DNA from: Acetobacteraceae bacterium
GTDB lineage: Bacteria; Pseudomonadota; Alphaproteobacteria; Acetobacterales; Acetobacteraceae
Assembly (NCBI GenBank): GCA_030041375.1
Contig: JASHOA010000009.1
Coordinates: forward strand, 44,125 to 108,124
Direction: 5' to 3'
Length of the DNA stretch: 64,000 nt
Made by a program: the position numbers and the translations under genes. Each line of letters starts with the position of its first letter. Position 1 is the first letter of the stretch. The notes beneath the pieces are model-generated. The model made no database searches. It saw only the letters and a list, made by a program, of their open reading frames with translations, and was not told the DNA's origin. Below are positions 8,957 to 17,896 of the stretch, piece by piece.

Positions 8957-10618
8957 ATGGCAAACGCCGAAATGACCATTGAAACCATCGCCGCTGGCGA
9001 GAGGCTGATGGGGGTTTCGTATTCGCGGTCTGAACGCGAGCTGATGCTGGACAATCTCGAGGGCCAGATCGCGTCCGCCCAGGCGCGCAGGAAGCTCGTC
9101 CTGGCGAACGACACACCGATGGCGAGCCGCTTCGACCCCCGCCTGCCCGACTTTCCGGCCTTTCCGCCGCAGCGCCCCCTCCGCTTTTCGAACGCGGATC
9201 CGGGCCCGCTGCCCGCAGATGACGAGGATATCGCATTCGCCCCGGTATGGCGTCTTTCGCAATGGATCGCGCGCGGCGTGCTGAGCAGCCGCCGCCTGGT
9301 TGAAATCTATCTCGCCCGCATTGCGCAGCATGCCGGTCCGCTCGCCTGTTTCGTTACGGTTACGGATGATCTCGCCCGCGCCGAGGCAGACGCGGCGGAC
9401 GCCAGGCTCGCGGCCGGGACCTGGCTCGGCCCGTTACACGGCGTTCCTTATGGCCTCAAGGATCTCTTCGATACGAAAGGCATCCGGACGAGCTGGGGTG
9501 CTGCACCCTACAAGAACCGTGTGCCGGATCGGGACGCCCGCGTGGTTGAACTCCTGCGCGCCGCCGGCGCGGTATTGCTCGGCAAGACGACGCTTGGCGC
9601 TCTGGCGTACGGAGACATCTGGTTTGGCGGCAAGACCCGCAATCCATGGAACCTCAACGAGGGTTCGAGCGGGTCGAGCGCCGGATCCGCTTCCGCCGTC
9701 GCCGCCGGGCTGTGCGGGTTTGCGATCGGAACCGAGACTCTGGGCTCCATCACTTCTCCCTCGCAGCGCTGTGGCGCGACAGGCTTGCGCCCGACCTATG
9801 GTCGGGTCAGCAGAACGGGGGCGATGGCGCTGTGCTGGTCGCTCGACAAGATCGGCCCCATTTGCCGGGCGGTGGATGATTGTGCGCTCGTACTCGCGGC
9901 GATCAATGGCGGAGACCGGGCGGACCGCGGCTCGATCGGCGCGCCCTTCAATTTCGATGCCGGCGCCGGCATCGCCGATCTCAGAATCGGCTACCTGCCC
10001 GCGGCGTTCGAGGACAGCGGGGCAACCGAAGTCGATCGCACCGCGCTGGAGGCGGCGAGGTCACTCGGCAACGAGGTGGTGGCGGTCAAGCTGCCGGAAC
10101 TGCCTTATTCCTCGCTGATGGCGATCCTTTATGCGGAAGCTGCGGCGGCCTTCGAGGAGCTTACCCTCACCGACCGTGACGATGAGCTTGTCCGGCAGGA
10201 CAAAGGCGCCTGGCCCAATGCCTTCCGCAAGGCGCGATTTCTTTCCGCTGTCGACCACGTGCAAGCAGACCGCCTGCGATACAAGGTAATGGAGGGTTTG
10301 GACGACCTGTTTCACAGCGTCGACGTGCTGATCGGACCGTTCATGACCGGCCCGATGCTGGTTGCCAGCAACTTTACCGGCCATCCCTGCCTGCATTTAC
10401 GGGCGGGGTTTCTGCGCACGGAGAGCCGGTCCGAGCCTGCTCTCGCTTCCGGCCGGCTCGAGATCGGGGCACGGATCGCGGACGGCCAACGTTTCGAGGT
10501 GCCGCAGGGGATCTCGCTTTGGGGCCGCCTGTTCGACGAAGGCCGACTCTGCAACTTCGGGGCGGCGCTCGAAGCGGTGCTCGGCGTCGCCGACCGGAGG
10601 CCGACCTTCGCAAAATAA
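8957..10618 (+). CDS. Amidase signature family enzyme
   Basis: A 553-aa cytoplasmic hydrolase of the amidase signature family (amidases, urea amidolyase/allophanate hydrolase, GatA). The Ser-cisSer-Lys triad is visible: Lys168 in GVPYGLKDLFD, the cis-Ser in GSSGSSAGSAS (~237-246), and the nucleophile Ser264 in GTETLGSITSPS, where the usual GGS is LGS. An N-terminal helical extension of ~90 residues precedes the domain, longer than in GatA. There is no gatB/gatC neighbour, so a tRNA role is unlikely. The substrate amide is unknown. The gene stands alone between a divergent region and a hairpin repeat. Confidence 0.88.
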   Translation: MANAEMTIETIAAGERLMGVSYSRSERELMLDNLEGQIASAQARRKLVLANDTPMASRFDPRLPDFPAFPPQRPLRFSNADPGPLPADDEDIAFAPVWRLSQWIARGVLSSRRLVEIYLARIAQHAGPLACFVTVTDDLARAEADAADARLAAGTWLGPLHGVPYGLKDLFDTKGIRTSWGAAPYKNRVPDRDARVVELLRAAGAVLLGKTTLGALAYGDIWFGGKTRNPWNLNEGSSGSSAGSASAVAAGLCGFAIGTETLGSITSPSQRCGATGLRPTYGRVSRTGAMALCWSLDKIGPICRAVDDCALVLAAINGGDRADRGSIGAPFNFDAGAGIADLRIGYLPAAFEDSGATEVDRTALEAARSLGNEVVAVKLPELPYSSLMAILYAEAAAAFEELTLTDRDDELVRQDKGAWPNAFRKARFLSAVDHVQADRLRYKVMEGLDDLFHSVDVLIGPFMTGPMLVASNFTGHPCLHLRAGFLRTESRSEPALASGRLEIGARIADGQRFEVPQGISLWGRLFDEGRLCNFGAALEAVLGVADRRPTFAK

Positions 10619-10792
10619 TCAGAGCCTGCTGCCCACGCCGGCGAGCGGGGCCGGGATCGCGGACGCCACGGCACAGAGATGACAGGCGACCCGGTGGTCC
10701 GGATCCATCCATGGCCTTGACAGGATAGTCGATGGAGCTAGTACCAACTTTCACTCATGAGTGACTCACTCACATGACCTCGAAACACGTTA

Positions 10793-10836
10793 CCCTCTCC
10801 CTCTGGGAGAGGGCGGCGCGGAGCGCCGGGTGAGGG
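10793..10836. repeat. Double-hairpin intergenic repeat (REP-like)
   Basis: Two adjacent perfect stems: CCCTCTCC/GGGAGAGGG with a CTCT loop, then CGGCGC/GCGCCG with a GGA loop, ending in GGTGAGGG. Elements of this wording (CCCTCTCCC...GGGTGAGGG) are common dispersed intergenic repeats in proteobacteria. It fills the 262-bp gap after the amidase and could act as a transcript-stabilising or terminating structure. There is no T-run, so intrinsic termination is doubtful. Confidence 0.6.
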
Positions 10837-10880
10837 AGCCTGTGTCACCCATGTGTGATTCCGGGTACTAGAGCGGTACC

Positions 10881-11861
10881 ATGCAATCCTGGAAACATTC
10901 CCTGAGGCGAAGGCTCTTGCTGGCAGGCACGGCGCTTGCGTTCGGTGCTTCCGCGCGCGCTGAGGCAGCGGGCGGAAGCGTCTGGACGACGCTCGCCGGG
11001 CGACCGGATGGCGGGTTGCCAGTCATGATTCTGCCGCCGGCGGGGGCCGGTCCGCACCCGGCGATCATCTTCTCGCATGGTCTCGGAGCGCGTGCAGAGG
11101 CCTTCACACCGCTTGCCGCGCCCTGGGCGGCAGCGGGATTCCTGGTGCTGCTGCCCGAACATCTCGATTCGCTTGCGCGCGGCGCGCCACGGAGTCCGAG
11201 CTTTTCCCAGTTGACGCATTACGCCCTGCTGCGCATCGACGATATCAAGGCCATGCTGACGGCGCTTTCCGGGCTGGCGGCAGAGGCCCGGGCCGAGATT
11301 GTTCCGGGTGCGGTCGGTCTCGGCGGCCATTCGTTCGGCGCCTGGACCGCAGCGGCGATCGCGGGGGCGACAGTCTATGTGCGGGCCGGGCGAGGACGGA
11401 GTTTCGCCGATCCGCGCCCGCGCGCCTTTCTCCTGCTGGCGGGCCCGCCGGTGCCGCCAGGAGCCAATCCGATGCATCCCTTTCAGGGCATGAGCAACGC
11501 GTCGTTCGCGGAGGTGACACGGCCGTTGATGCTGATCGACGGCACGCACGACGATGCGCCTCCTGGCGGAAGCGAGAGCTATCGCGAGCGCCTGGCGGTC
11601 TACGCGCTCTCACCGCCCGGGAACAAATATCTCGCCCTCGAAAGGAACGGCACGCACATGACGACGGTGGGGCTGGCGCCGGCGGGCGATGCCGGGCTGG
11701 TTGCGATTGCCGAGCGTGCGCTCGGGGACCTGAAGGCCCTCAGCTTGCCGTTCTGGCGGGGCTTCGTCGGCGGCGACGCGCAGAGCATAGCCTGGCTGAA
11801 CGGGCCTCAGCCGCTGACTATCGACTCAGGCTATCTCACGTTCGAACGCCGCCTGGGGTAG
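10881..11861 (+). CDS. Exported alpha/beta hydrolase (PAF-acetylhydrolase/dienelactone hydrolase-like)
   Basis: A 326-aa protein. An N-terminal signal (SLRRRLLLAGTALAFGASARA) with basic residues before the hydrophobic core predicts export. The catalytic elements are visible: oxyanion region IIFSHGLGARAEAF, nucleophile elbow GLGGHSFGAW (GxSxG), an acid in LMLIDGTHDDA, and the late His in NGTHMTTVG. This layout resembles predicted dienelactone hydrolases and platelet-activating-factor acetylhydrolase-like esterases. The ATG at 10881 has only a weak upstream ribosome site. The natural ester is unknown. Confidence 0.85.
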   Translation: MQSWKHSLRRRLLLAGTALAFGASARAEAAGGSVWTTLAGRPDGGLPVMILPPAGAGPHPAIIFSHGLGARAEAFTPLAAPWAAAGFLVLLPEHLDSLARGAPRSPSFSQLTHYALLRIDDIKAMLTALSGLAAEARAEIVPGAVGLGGHSFGAWTAAAIAGATVYVRAGRGRSFADPRPRAFLLLAGPPVPPGANPMHPFQGMSNASFAEVTRPLMLIDGTHDDAPPGGSESYRERLAVYALSPPGNKYLALERNGTHMTTVGLAPAGDAGLVAIAERALGDLKALSLPFWRGFVGGDAQSIAWLNGPQPLTIDSGYLTFERRLG

Positions 11862-11918
11862 ACAACCAGGGACATGGGCGGATCGGGTGCGGCCTGATGG
11901 AGTGGCGGAAGAGCGGAC

Positions 11919-12470
11919 TTACAACCGCTCGCTGAGCGCAATCGCGGCGCGGCAGCCGGACCTGATAGCCGCCGAGAGGAGCCGGTAGGCGGGCGCGCGC
12001 TCGGCCTCGTTGGCAAGCCCGATATCGCGATGTTCCAGTTCCTCGGCACGGCAGCGGGTGATCAGAGCCGAGACCTCGGCTTCGGAATCCGCAAGGGCGG
12101 CCTGCTGGGAGGCGTAATGGGCGTCGATCGCCTCTTCGACGGCAACCGTGCAAGCCATCGCCGCCCGCTCGCCGAGTGCCGCGGTGGCCGCGCCGAGGGC
12201 GAAGCCGGCGAGGTTCCAGAGCGGCAGGAGGGCGGTGGGGCGGACGCGGCGGCGGACGAGAAGATCGGAGAATGAAGCGAGGTGCTGGCGTTCCTGTTCA
12301 GCCATGTGTTGCAGGAGCGGTCCTTTCGGTCCGCGCCCGAGCACGGCGCGCTGCCCGGCATAGATGCGTACTGCGCCGTATTCCCCGGCATGATCGACGC
12401 GGATCATGCGTGCCAACATCGCCTCGGACGGAGGCATTGCGGGAGATCGGGCCTCTCTCTCTTCGCTCAT
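11919..12470 (-). CDS. coq7: Demethoxyubiquinone hydroxylase (Coq7 type)
   Basis: A 183-aa di-iron monooxygenase that hydroxylates the benzoquinone ring in late ubiquinone biosynthesis. Iron ligands are visible in the ferritin-like four-helix pattern: E in DHAGEYGAVRIY, ExxH in EQERQH, E in VEEAIDAHY, and ExxH in EELEHRD. Length matches the family. The start overlaps the stop of the dsbB-like gene (ATGA), so the two are co-transcribed. The pairing makes sense because DsbB passes electrons to ubiquinone. Confidence 0.95.
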   Translation of the reverse strand: MSEEREARSPAMPPSEAMLARMIRVDHAGEYGAVRIYAGQRAVLGRGPKGPLLQHMAEQERQHLASFSDLLVRRRVRPTALLPLWNLAGFALGAATAALGERAAMACTVAVEEAIDAHYASQQAALADSEAEVSALITRCRAEELEHRDIGLANEAERAPAYRLLSAAIRSGCRAAIALSERL

Positions 12471-12967
12471 CGCGATACTCTGCGGCTCCTCGTGAGATAG
12501 CTGGCGAGCAGCGCCAGAATGACAAGCGAATAGAGCAAATTCATCGCCGCCATCGAGAGCGGCAGGTCAGGAACCAGATAGCTCGGCGCGTCGCAGGGCT
12601 TGCTCGGGCGGGCGGGCATCGAGGCGAGAATCTGGGCCAGGGTGTGGCCATGCAGTTCCGGGGCGGCGCATTCGGGCAGCGGGCTTGGCCAGAAATGCTG
12701 CTCGACGCCGACGTGCAAGGCGCCGAGACCTGCACTCACCGCGAGCACCAGCAAAACGACGCCGAGCACGGGCCGGCCGGCAGGCCGGGGCAGGAGCGCG
12801 GCGAGGATTCCGAGCAGGAACGCGATTCGCCACGGCCAGCGCTCGACGAGGCAGAGCGCACAGGGCACGAGGTCCAGCAGCCGCTCGGAGCCATGCGCCA
12901 CGATGAGCGCGATGGCCGCGGCCAGGGCTACCAGGAGCGCGGCCCAACGATGATCGAGGCGCTGCAT
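12467..12967 (-). CDS. dsbB: Disulfide bond formation protein B
   Basis: A quinone reductase of the inner membrane that reoxidises DsbA. I chose the ATG at 12967 (166 aa, a normal DsbB length). The frame is open to a TTG at 13069, but those residues (FSALCLASLSPRAVPGK) do not look conserved. Four hydrophobic segments are seen, with the first periplasmic pair in LVPCALCLVERWPWR (CxxC plus the quinone-binding Arg). A second Cys pair lies in the periplasmic loop (PLPECAAPELHG and a later Cys in KPCDAPS). The stop overlaps the coq7 start by 4 bp. Confidence 0.92.
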   Translation of the reverse strand: MQRLDHRWAALLVALAAAIALIVAHGSERLLDLVPCALCLVERWPWRIAFLLGILAALLPRPAGRPVLGVVLLVLAVSAGLGALHVGVEQHFWPSPLPECAAPELHGHTLAQILASMPARPSKPCDAPSYLVPDLPLSMAAMNLLYSLVILALLASYLTRSRRVSR

Positions 12968-13071
12968 GCGGTGCCGTATGAACGCTTCGTGCAAGCCGGG
13001 CAAGCCGGCCGGCCGTTTGCCGGGCACGGCGCGCGGCGATAGGCTGGCGAGGCAGAGGGCGGAGAACAAGG

Positions 13072-13695
13072 ATGCGGCGACTCTGGGGGCGAGCGAATTC
13101 CAGCAATGTGATGAAAGTGATCTGGCTCCTGGAGGAGTTGGGGCTTCCTTACGAGCGGCTGGATGTCGGCGGCAGCTTCGGCAAGACCGATACGGCGGAG
13201 TATCGGGCGATGAACCCGAATGGCCTGGTGCCGACCCTGGAGGAAGACGGCTTCACTCTTTGGGAGAGCAACGCGATCCTGCGCCATCTCTGCGATGCCT
13301 ACGCGCCGCATTCGCCGCTATGGCCGGAAGAGCCGCGTGCGCGCGCCAATATCGACCGCTGGATGGATTGGCAGCAGACGACGCTCGGCCTGCCGATCGG
13401 GGTGATTTTCTGGAATCTCGTGCGCACGCCGCCGGAAAAGCGGGACCAGGCGGCGATCGATACGGCGATCAGGAACTGCACGCGCATCTGGGGAATGCTG
13501 GAGGCGGAGCTGGCGCGCCACCCCTATGTCGGCGGGGCGGAATTCACGATCGGCGATATTCCGCTCGGCGTGCTCGTGCATCGCTGGTTCACGATGGCGT
13601 TCGACCGCCCTCCCCTGCCCCACCTCGAGGCGTGGTATAACCGGCTCAAGGAGCGCGCGCCGTACTGCGCGCACATCGCGCGGCCGTTGAGTTGA
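13072..13695 (+). CDS. Glutathione S-transferase family protein
   Basis: A 207-aa soluble protein. The N-terminal thioredoxin-like domain has RANSSNVMKVIWLLEELGLPYE, with Ser in the catalytic position, and the glutathione-binding NPNGLVPTLEEDGFTLWESNAIL (cis-Pro, then Glu-Ser). The alpha-helical C-terminal domain ends with LPHLEAWYNRLKERAPY. GGAG sits 7 nt before the ATG. It is divergent from dsbB. The layout resembles the beta/theta-like stress GSTs of proteobacteria; the substrate is unknown. Confidence 0.92.
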   Translation: MRRLWGRANSSNVMKVIWLLEELGLPYERLDVGGSFGKTDTAEYRAMNPNGLVPTLEEDGFTLWESNAILRHLCDAYAPHSPLWPEEPRARANIDRWMDWQQTTLGLPIGVIFWNLVRTPPEKRDQAAIDTAIRNCTRIWGMLEAELARHPYVGGAEFTIGDIPLGVLVHRWFTMAFDRPPLPHLEAWYNRLKERAPYCAHIARPLS

Positions 13696-13701
13696 GCGGT
13701 T

Positions 13702-15015
13702 CTATGCGTTGCAGAGGCGCAGCAATGTGCGGGTGAGGAGTTCGATCCCCCAGGACAAGTCGGACTCGTCGATATCGAAGCGCGGCGTGTGGTGGCCGGA
13801 GGCGAGATCGGAACCGATGACGGCATAGGCAGCCTTGCCGCCGCGCTTCTGGACCCGACGCATGAAGTAGGTGGCATCCTCGCTGCCGCCGGCCTGGTGC
13901 GGCACGGTGGAGACCGAGATCGCCGGCATCTCCGCCCCGGCCTCGGCGATGATGCGGGCGAGTTCGGGGTCTGAATCGGCAGTGGTGGTGCGCCCGACGA
14001 CGTGGTGCGCGACCTCGACGTCCTGCATCGTGGCCGCGCCCTCCAGCACCGCTTCGGCACGCCGGCGCATGTATTCGGCGACCTCTTCGGTTTCGCCGCG
14101 CACCTCGATCTCGATGAAGGCGTGATCGGCGATCACGTTCCGCCCGGAGCCGGCGCGCATGGTGCCGACATTGACGCGCGAGCGGCCGGCATGATGGCGG
14201 GAAATGGCATACAGACCCTGCACCGCCTCGGCAGCAGCAAGCAGCGCGTTGCGGCCCTGTTCGGGCTGGCCGCCGGCGTGCGCCGAACGGCCGCGAAAGG
14301 TGGCATCGAGCTTCACGCTTGCCAGATGGCCGTTGACGGCCGCGCAGGCACTGAGGCTCGGCACGCCGGTGCCGATATGAATGGCAACGAAATGATCCAC
14401 ATCTTCGACCACGCCGGCATTGACCATCGGGACGGCGCCACGTCCGCCTTCCTCGGCCGGCTGGAAAACGAATTTGACCCGGCCCCTGAGCTGCTGGCGC
14501 AGGCCGCTCAGCATCTCGGCCGCGGCGAGGCCGAGTGCGGTGTGCGCGTCGTGCCCGCAGGCGTGCATCACGCCGGGGTGGATGGAGGCAAATCCCTCTC
14601 TGGCCGGGCGATGTGCGTTTGATTCGTCCTCGTGAATCGGCAGCGCGTCCATATCGACGCGCAGTGCGACGACCGGCCCTTGTTCCGCCCCGTCGAGCAC
14701 GCCGACGACGGCGGTATGCCCGCCGACCAGCGCGGAGAGGAAGTCCGAAGGCGCGCCTTCCGCTTCCGCGCGCCGATAGCAGCGTGCCAGCTCTGCCGCA
14801 TCGGGGAGGCCGACGCGGCTTGCCGAATCCATCACTTCGCGGCCCAGTTTCACGCCGAGTCCGAGTGCCGTCAGCCGCTCGGCCACCAGGCTCGCGGTGC
14901 GAAACTCGGTGAGGCCAAGCTCCGGATGGCGGTGCAGATCACGCCTGAACGCCACTGCACGGCGGGCTGCCGCGGCAAGCAAATCCTCAGGAGGGAAGAA
15001 AGCCATCAACCGCAT
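13702..15015 (-). CDS. M20-family amidohydrolase (AbgA-like p-aminobenzoyl-glutamate hydrolase or N-acyl amino-acid hydrolase)
   Basis: A 437-aa cytoplasmic metallohydrolase. FRRDLHRHPELGLTEFRTA opens the domain. VMHACGHDAHTA gives the first metal ligands, FQPAEEGGRGA the catalytic Glu pair, and DATFRGRSAHAGGQPEQGRNAL the dimerisation lid. The insert DSASRVGLPDAAELARCY and the phrase FLSALVGGHTAVVG resemble AbgA more than hippurate hydrolase. The start is ATG at 15015 or 15006; both have weak ribosome sites. It converges with the GST gene. No abgB or abgT neighbour is present, so substrate is open. Confidence 0.88.
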   Translation of the reverse strand: MRLMAFFPPEDLLAAAARRAVAFRRDLHRHPELGLTEFRTASLVAERLTALGLGVKLGREVMDSASRVGLPDAAELARCYRRAEAEGAPSDFLSALVGGHTAVVGVLDGAEQGPVVALRVDMDALPIHEDESNAHRPAREGFASIHPGVMHACGHDAHTALGLAAAEMLSGLRQQLRGRVKFVFQPAEEGGRGAVPMVNAGVVEDVDHFVAIHIGTGVPSLSACAAVNGHLASVKLDATFRGRSAHAGGQPEQGRNALLAAAEAVQGLYAISRHHAGRSRVNVGTMRAGSGRNVIADHAFIEIEVRGETEEVAEYMRRRAEAVLEGAATMQDVEVAHHVVGRTTTADSDPELARIIAEAGAEMPAISVSTVPHQAGGSEDATYFMRRVQKRGGKAAYAVIGSDLASGHHTPRFDIDESDLSWGIELLTRTLLRLCNA

Positions 15016-15588
15016 CCACTTTCAAAAACTGCATCGCCGATCATCCTGCCGCCGGCTTCGACACGCGGCTTGCAGATGGTACGGCGGGCCGGGCGCATCG
15101 TGTGCCCCATCGCCGAGCGGGAATTCGGCAAGAACCAGCAAGACAAACGCCACACCGGGCAAAACCGAAAGCCACCCAGCCCCGCCGGACGGACAGTGAT
15201 AGCCTTGGGCCATCCCCACGCCAAGCGAGGGTGGCGGCCGGGAAAGTGCGAGGGCAGGCATGCGCATCGCCTCGCCGGCGAGGCGATCCGCCTGATGCCC
15301 GGGTGGATCGTCGGCCCCTCCGACAACCGCTGGGCCCGCATGACTCCCGGCGGTGGCGATGCGCCGGGCGAGGGCAGAGCTTGCGGCAGGTTTGCCCGAT
15401 CAGGCGGAAACGGCGGGATTTTCGCCAAATCCCACCGAGCGTCGCGCGAACCGACCGGTCCCCCGATGCCGGGTTCGCGATGGCTATCCTCCGCCTTCTG
15501 TTCTGTCTTCGTAACGCATCCTACGGGAGCATCATGCGGAGATGATCGAGGGCGCGGCCTCTCTCTCCGGCGGCGCCTGCAGGAGCCT
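15016..15588. other. Gene-free stretch
   Basis: About 570 bp between two minus-strand genes. Open frames on both strands look like by-products of high GC (Pro/Arg-rich, no hydrophobic pattern, no ribosome site). I see no tRNA, no strong hairpin with a T-run and no recognisable promoter. A decayed gene cannot be excluded. Confidence 0.35.
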
Positions 15589-16044
15589 TCAGCGCGGCCT
15601 GGACTTCTGCGCGGCCTCCTCCGGAGGAGAGGCGCCTGGCTCCGGCGGCCACATGGCGGTCAGCACCCGATAGAACGTGCGCATGGCATCGCCGACGCTG
15701 GACGCCTTGCCGCTCGAGCCGATGACGCCGTTGGTGACCGCGGCGGCGCTGAAGCGATTGATTGCGGAGATGATCTTGATGGCCGGCTCCTCCTCGGCGA
15801 GCGCGGTGACGGGCGGGAGAGACTGATCCCGATAAGCGAGGGTCGTGAAGGCGTGGAAGACCTCCTTCTGAATGCGGAGCGTCGCCTCGATATCCTGCGC
15901 CTCGCCGGTGGAGATCGCGATGCCGGCGGCGATCGAAGCGGCAGCGGCGCGGGCGAGCGCGAGGATCACTTTCCGCGTCGATTCCGTATCGAAGAGCGGC
16001 TGGACGGGCGGCTCTGCCGGGCCTTCGCTACCGGATTCGGACAT
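15589..16044 (-). CDS. Hypothetical protein, Ala-rich helical
   Basis: A 151-aa protein that I do not recognise. It has an acidic N-terminus, then a long helical section (STRKVILALARAAAASIAAGIAISTGEAQDIEATLRIQKEVFHAFTTL) and a second helical section (AIKIISAINRFSAAAVTNGVIG, AMRTFYRVLTAMW), with a Pro/Glu-rich tail. There is no signal peptide and no clear membrane span. The amino-acid pattern is that of a real protein, and a purine-rich region (GGAGG further off, GAGAG close) precedes the ATG. It is transcribed away from the amt promoter region. Confidence 0.6.
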   Translation of the reverse strand: MSESGSEGPAEPPVQPLFDTESTRKVILALARAAAASIAAGIAISTGEAQDIEATLRIQKEVFHAFTTLAYRDQSLPPVTALAEEEPAIKIISAINRFSAAAVTNGVIGSSGKASSVGDAMRTFYRVLTAMWPPEPGASPPEEAAQKSRPR

Positions 16045-16209
16045 CGCTCTCTGATTCCTCCTGCCTCACCGTGGTGACGACATTGCGCTTGCCCCGGAAA
16101 CTCCGCGGCGAGCGGAGACTATCCCCCGGCAGGCGCTGTCGCCAGGGAAGCGGCCTTCCGCCCTGCGCATCGTCCAAGCGCTCTTTGCCGCGCCTAATCC
16201 TGAGGCGAA

Positions 16210-16226
16210 TGCCTACAGAATAGGCA
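16210..16226. promoter_or_regulatory. Dyad with NtrC-site geometry
   Basis: TGCCTA-N5-TAGGCA is a perfect 6-5-6 inverted repeat about 125 bp upstream of the predicted amt transcript start. NtrC sites have the same geometry (TGCACC-N5-GGTGCA), although the arm sequence here differs in the middle. It is a candidate enhancer for the sigma-54 promoter downstream; this is inference from position and shape. Confidence 0.4.
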
Positions 16227-16310
16227 GCCGATCGCATCTGGTCATGGGCAGCCCGGAACGGCGGTACGCTTATCAGCCGGAAAGAAACGCGCCGGACATG
16301 CGCCGCCCGA

Positions 16311-16326
16311 TGGCACGGGGTTTGCT
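16311..16326 (+). promoter_or_regulatory. Sigma-54 promoter of amt
   Basis: TGGCACG-N4-TTGCT is a near-perfect match to the -24/-12 consensus, with the invariant GG and GC at the correct spacing. Transcription should start near 16337, about 120 bp before the amt ATG. Sigma-54 control of ammonium uptake genes by NtrC under nitrogen limitation is well established in proteobacteria. Confidence 0.85.
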
Positions 16327-16456
16327 TACGACCGATTGACAGACCTGGACATCTCACCTCCGCGGTCATCGACCGGATGGTCGGGCGGGGGGTGCCCTGG
16401 TCGAACGCGGGAACGGGCGGACCGACGCTCGAGCACCCCTGATCGGAGGCACTGCG

Positions 16457-17815
16457 ATGCTGGTTCCCAGTCCGAAATGGCTCGATACCGGGGACAACGC
16501 CTGGCAACTTGCGGCGGCGACCTTTGTCGCCCTGCAAAGCGTGCCCGGCCTCGTCATTCTCTATGGCGGCATCGTCAAGAAGAAATGGGCCATCAACTCG
16601 GCCTTCATGGCGATCTACGCGTTTGCCGCGGTGATGGTCGTCTGGGCGCTCTGGGGATACAAGATGGCGTTCGGGCCACAGCTATTCCCGTTCATCGGCG
16701 TGCCCGGGCCGGCGATGTCCGCCCTGACCGAGACCGGCCAGGCAACGATTCCGGCGGCCGCCTCCGGCATGCCGGCCATGGGCTTCCCGATGGCGACGCT
16801 GGTTTACTTCCAGTTCGTGTTCGCCGCCATCACCGTGATCATCCTCGCCGGCGCCGTGGTCGGGCGCATGCGGTTTTCGGCCTGGATCATCTTCGTGCCG
16901 TTGTGGCTGACGTTCATGTACACGGTCGGCGCGTTCAGCCTGTGGGGCGGCGGCTGGCTCGCCAGCATGGGGGTGGTCGATTTCTCCGGCGGCTACGTCA
17001 TCCACCTGGCGGCGGCGTCATCCGGCTTCGTTGCGGCCTGGATGGTTGGCCCGCGGCTGCATTCCGATCGTGAGAGCTTCCAGCCGAACAGCCTGCTGGT
17101 GACGCTGGCGGGGGCTGGAATTCTCTGGCTCGGCTGGAACGGCTTCAATGGCGGCGATCCTTATTTCGCCAATGCCGATGCCGGAGCGGCGGTGCTCAAT
17201 ACGAACATTGCCGCCTGCACGGCGGTGCTGGTGTGGACGATGATGGACATGTCCGCATTCGGCAAGCCGTCCGTGCTCGGTGCGGTCAACGGCATGATTG
17301 CCGGCCTGGTCGGCATCACGCCGGCAGCGGGCTATGTCAACGGTTACGGCGCACTGATCATCGGCATTGCCGCGGGGACGCTGCCGTGGCTGAGCATGAA
17401 CAAGCTGGGCAAGACCGCCTGGATGAGCAAGGTCGATGATACGCTCGGCGTCATCCACACGCACGGCGCGGCGGCGATCGTCGGCGGCCTCTTGACCGGG
17501 ATTCTCGCCGATCCGGCGATGCTCGAATATATCGGCACCGCGAAGGATGCGCCGGGCGTGAACGTGACCGGGCTGATTTACGGCAACCCACATCAGCTTG
17601 TGCTGCAGATCTACGGCGCGCTCTTCATCATTGCGTTCAATGTCGTCGGCACCTTCATCATCCTGAAGATCGTGAGCCTGTTCGTGCCGCTCCGGATGGA
17701 CGAACGGACGCTCGCGGTCGGCGACGACGCGGTACACGGCGAAGAGGCCTACGCGATCTTTGCCGATCACGCCTTCGACGACGGCCTGCCGGAAAGCGCC
17801 ATCGGCGACGACTGA
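16457..17815 (+). CDS. amt: Ammonium transporter (Amt/MEP/Rh family)
   Basis: A 452-aa inner-membrane channel protein. The family core is visible: DNAWQLAAATFVALQSVPGLVILYGG at the N-terminus (external binding site region), FSGGYVIHLAAASSGF with the first pore His region, WLGWNGFNGG, and DTLGVIHTHGAAAIVGG with the second pore His pair. Eleven hydrophobic segments fit Amt. GGAGG lies 8 nt before the ATG. There is no glnK partner on either side, which is less usual. The C-terminal tail is short and acidic (DHAFDDGLPESAIGDD). A sigma-54 promoter precedes it and an intrinsic terminator follows it. Confidence 0.95.
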   Translation: MLVPSPKWLDTGDNAWQLAAATFVALQSVPGLVILYGGIVKKKWAINSAFMAIYAFAAVMVVWALWGYKMAFGPQLFPFIGVPGPAMSALTETGQATIPAAASGMPAMGFPMATLVYFQFVFAAITVIILAGAVVGRMRFSAWIIFVPLWLTFMYTVGAFSLWGGGWLASMGVVDFSGGYVIHLAAASSGFVAAWMVGPRLHSDRESFQPNSLLVTLAGAGILWLGWNGFNGGDPYFANADAGAAVLNTNIAACTAVLVWTMMDMSAFGKPSVLGAVNGMIAGLVGITPAAGYVNGYGALIIGIAAGTLPWLSMNKLGKTAWMSKVDDTLGVIHTHGAAAIVGGLLTGILADPAMLEYIGTAKDAPGVNVTGLIYGNPHQLVLQIYGALFIIAFNVVGTFIILKIVSLFVPLRMDERTLAVGDDAVHGEEAYAIFADHAFDDGLPESAIGDD

Positions 17816-17847
17816 ACTCCTCCGTAGAGCAGACTCCACCTTCCAGA

Positions 17848-17886
17848 CCGCCGTGCGAAGCACCCCTCGCACGGCGGCTTTTCTTT
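17848..17886 (+). terminator. Intrinsic terminator after amt
   Basis: An 11-bp perfect stem (CCGCCGTGCGA/TCGCACGGCGG, 8-nt loop) is followed by CTTTTCTTTC, 33 bp after the amt stop. It lies between convergent genes and may also serve the HAD gene, though the T-run favours the plus strand. Confidence 0.85.
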
Positions 17887-17896
17887 CCGACGGCGA

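Noticed and set aside
14632..16077. Long plus-strand frame of ~480 codons
   Set aside because: It lies opposite the M20 peptidase and the 151-aa gene, has no domain and an Arg/Gly/His-rich composition typical of high-GC antisense frames.
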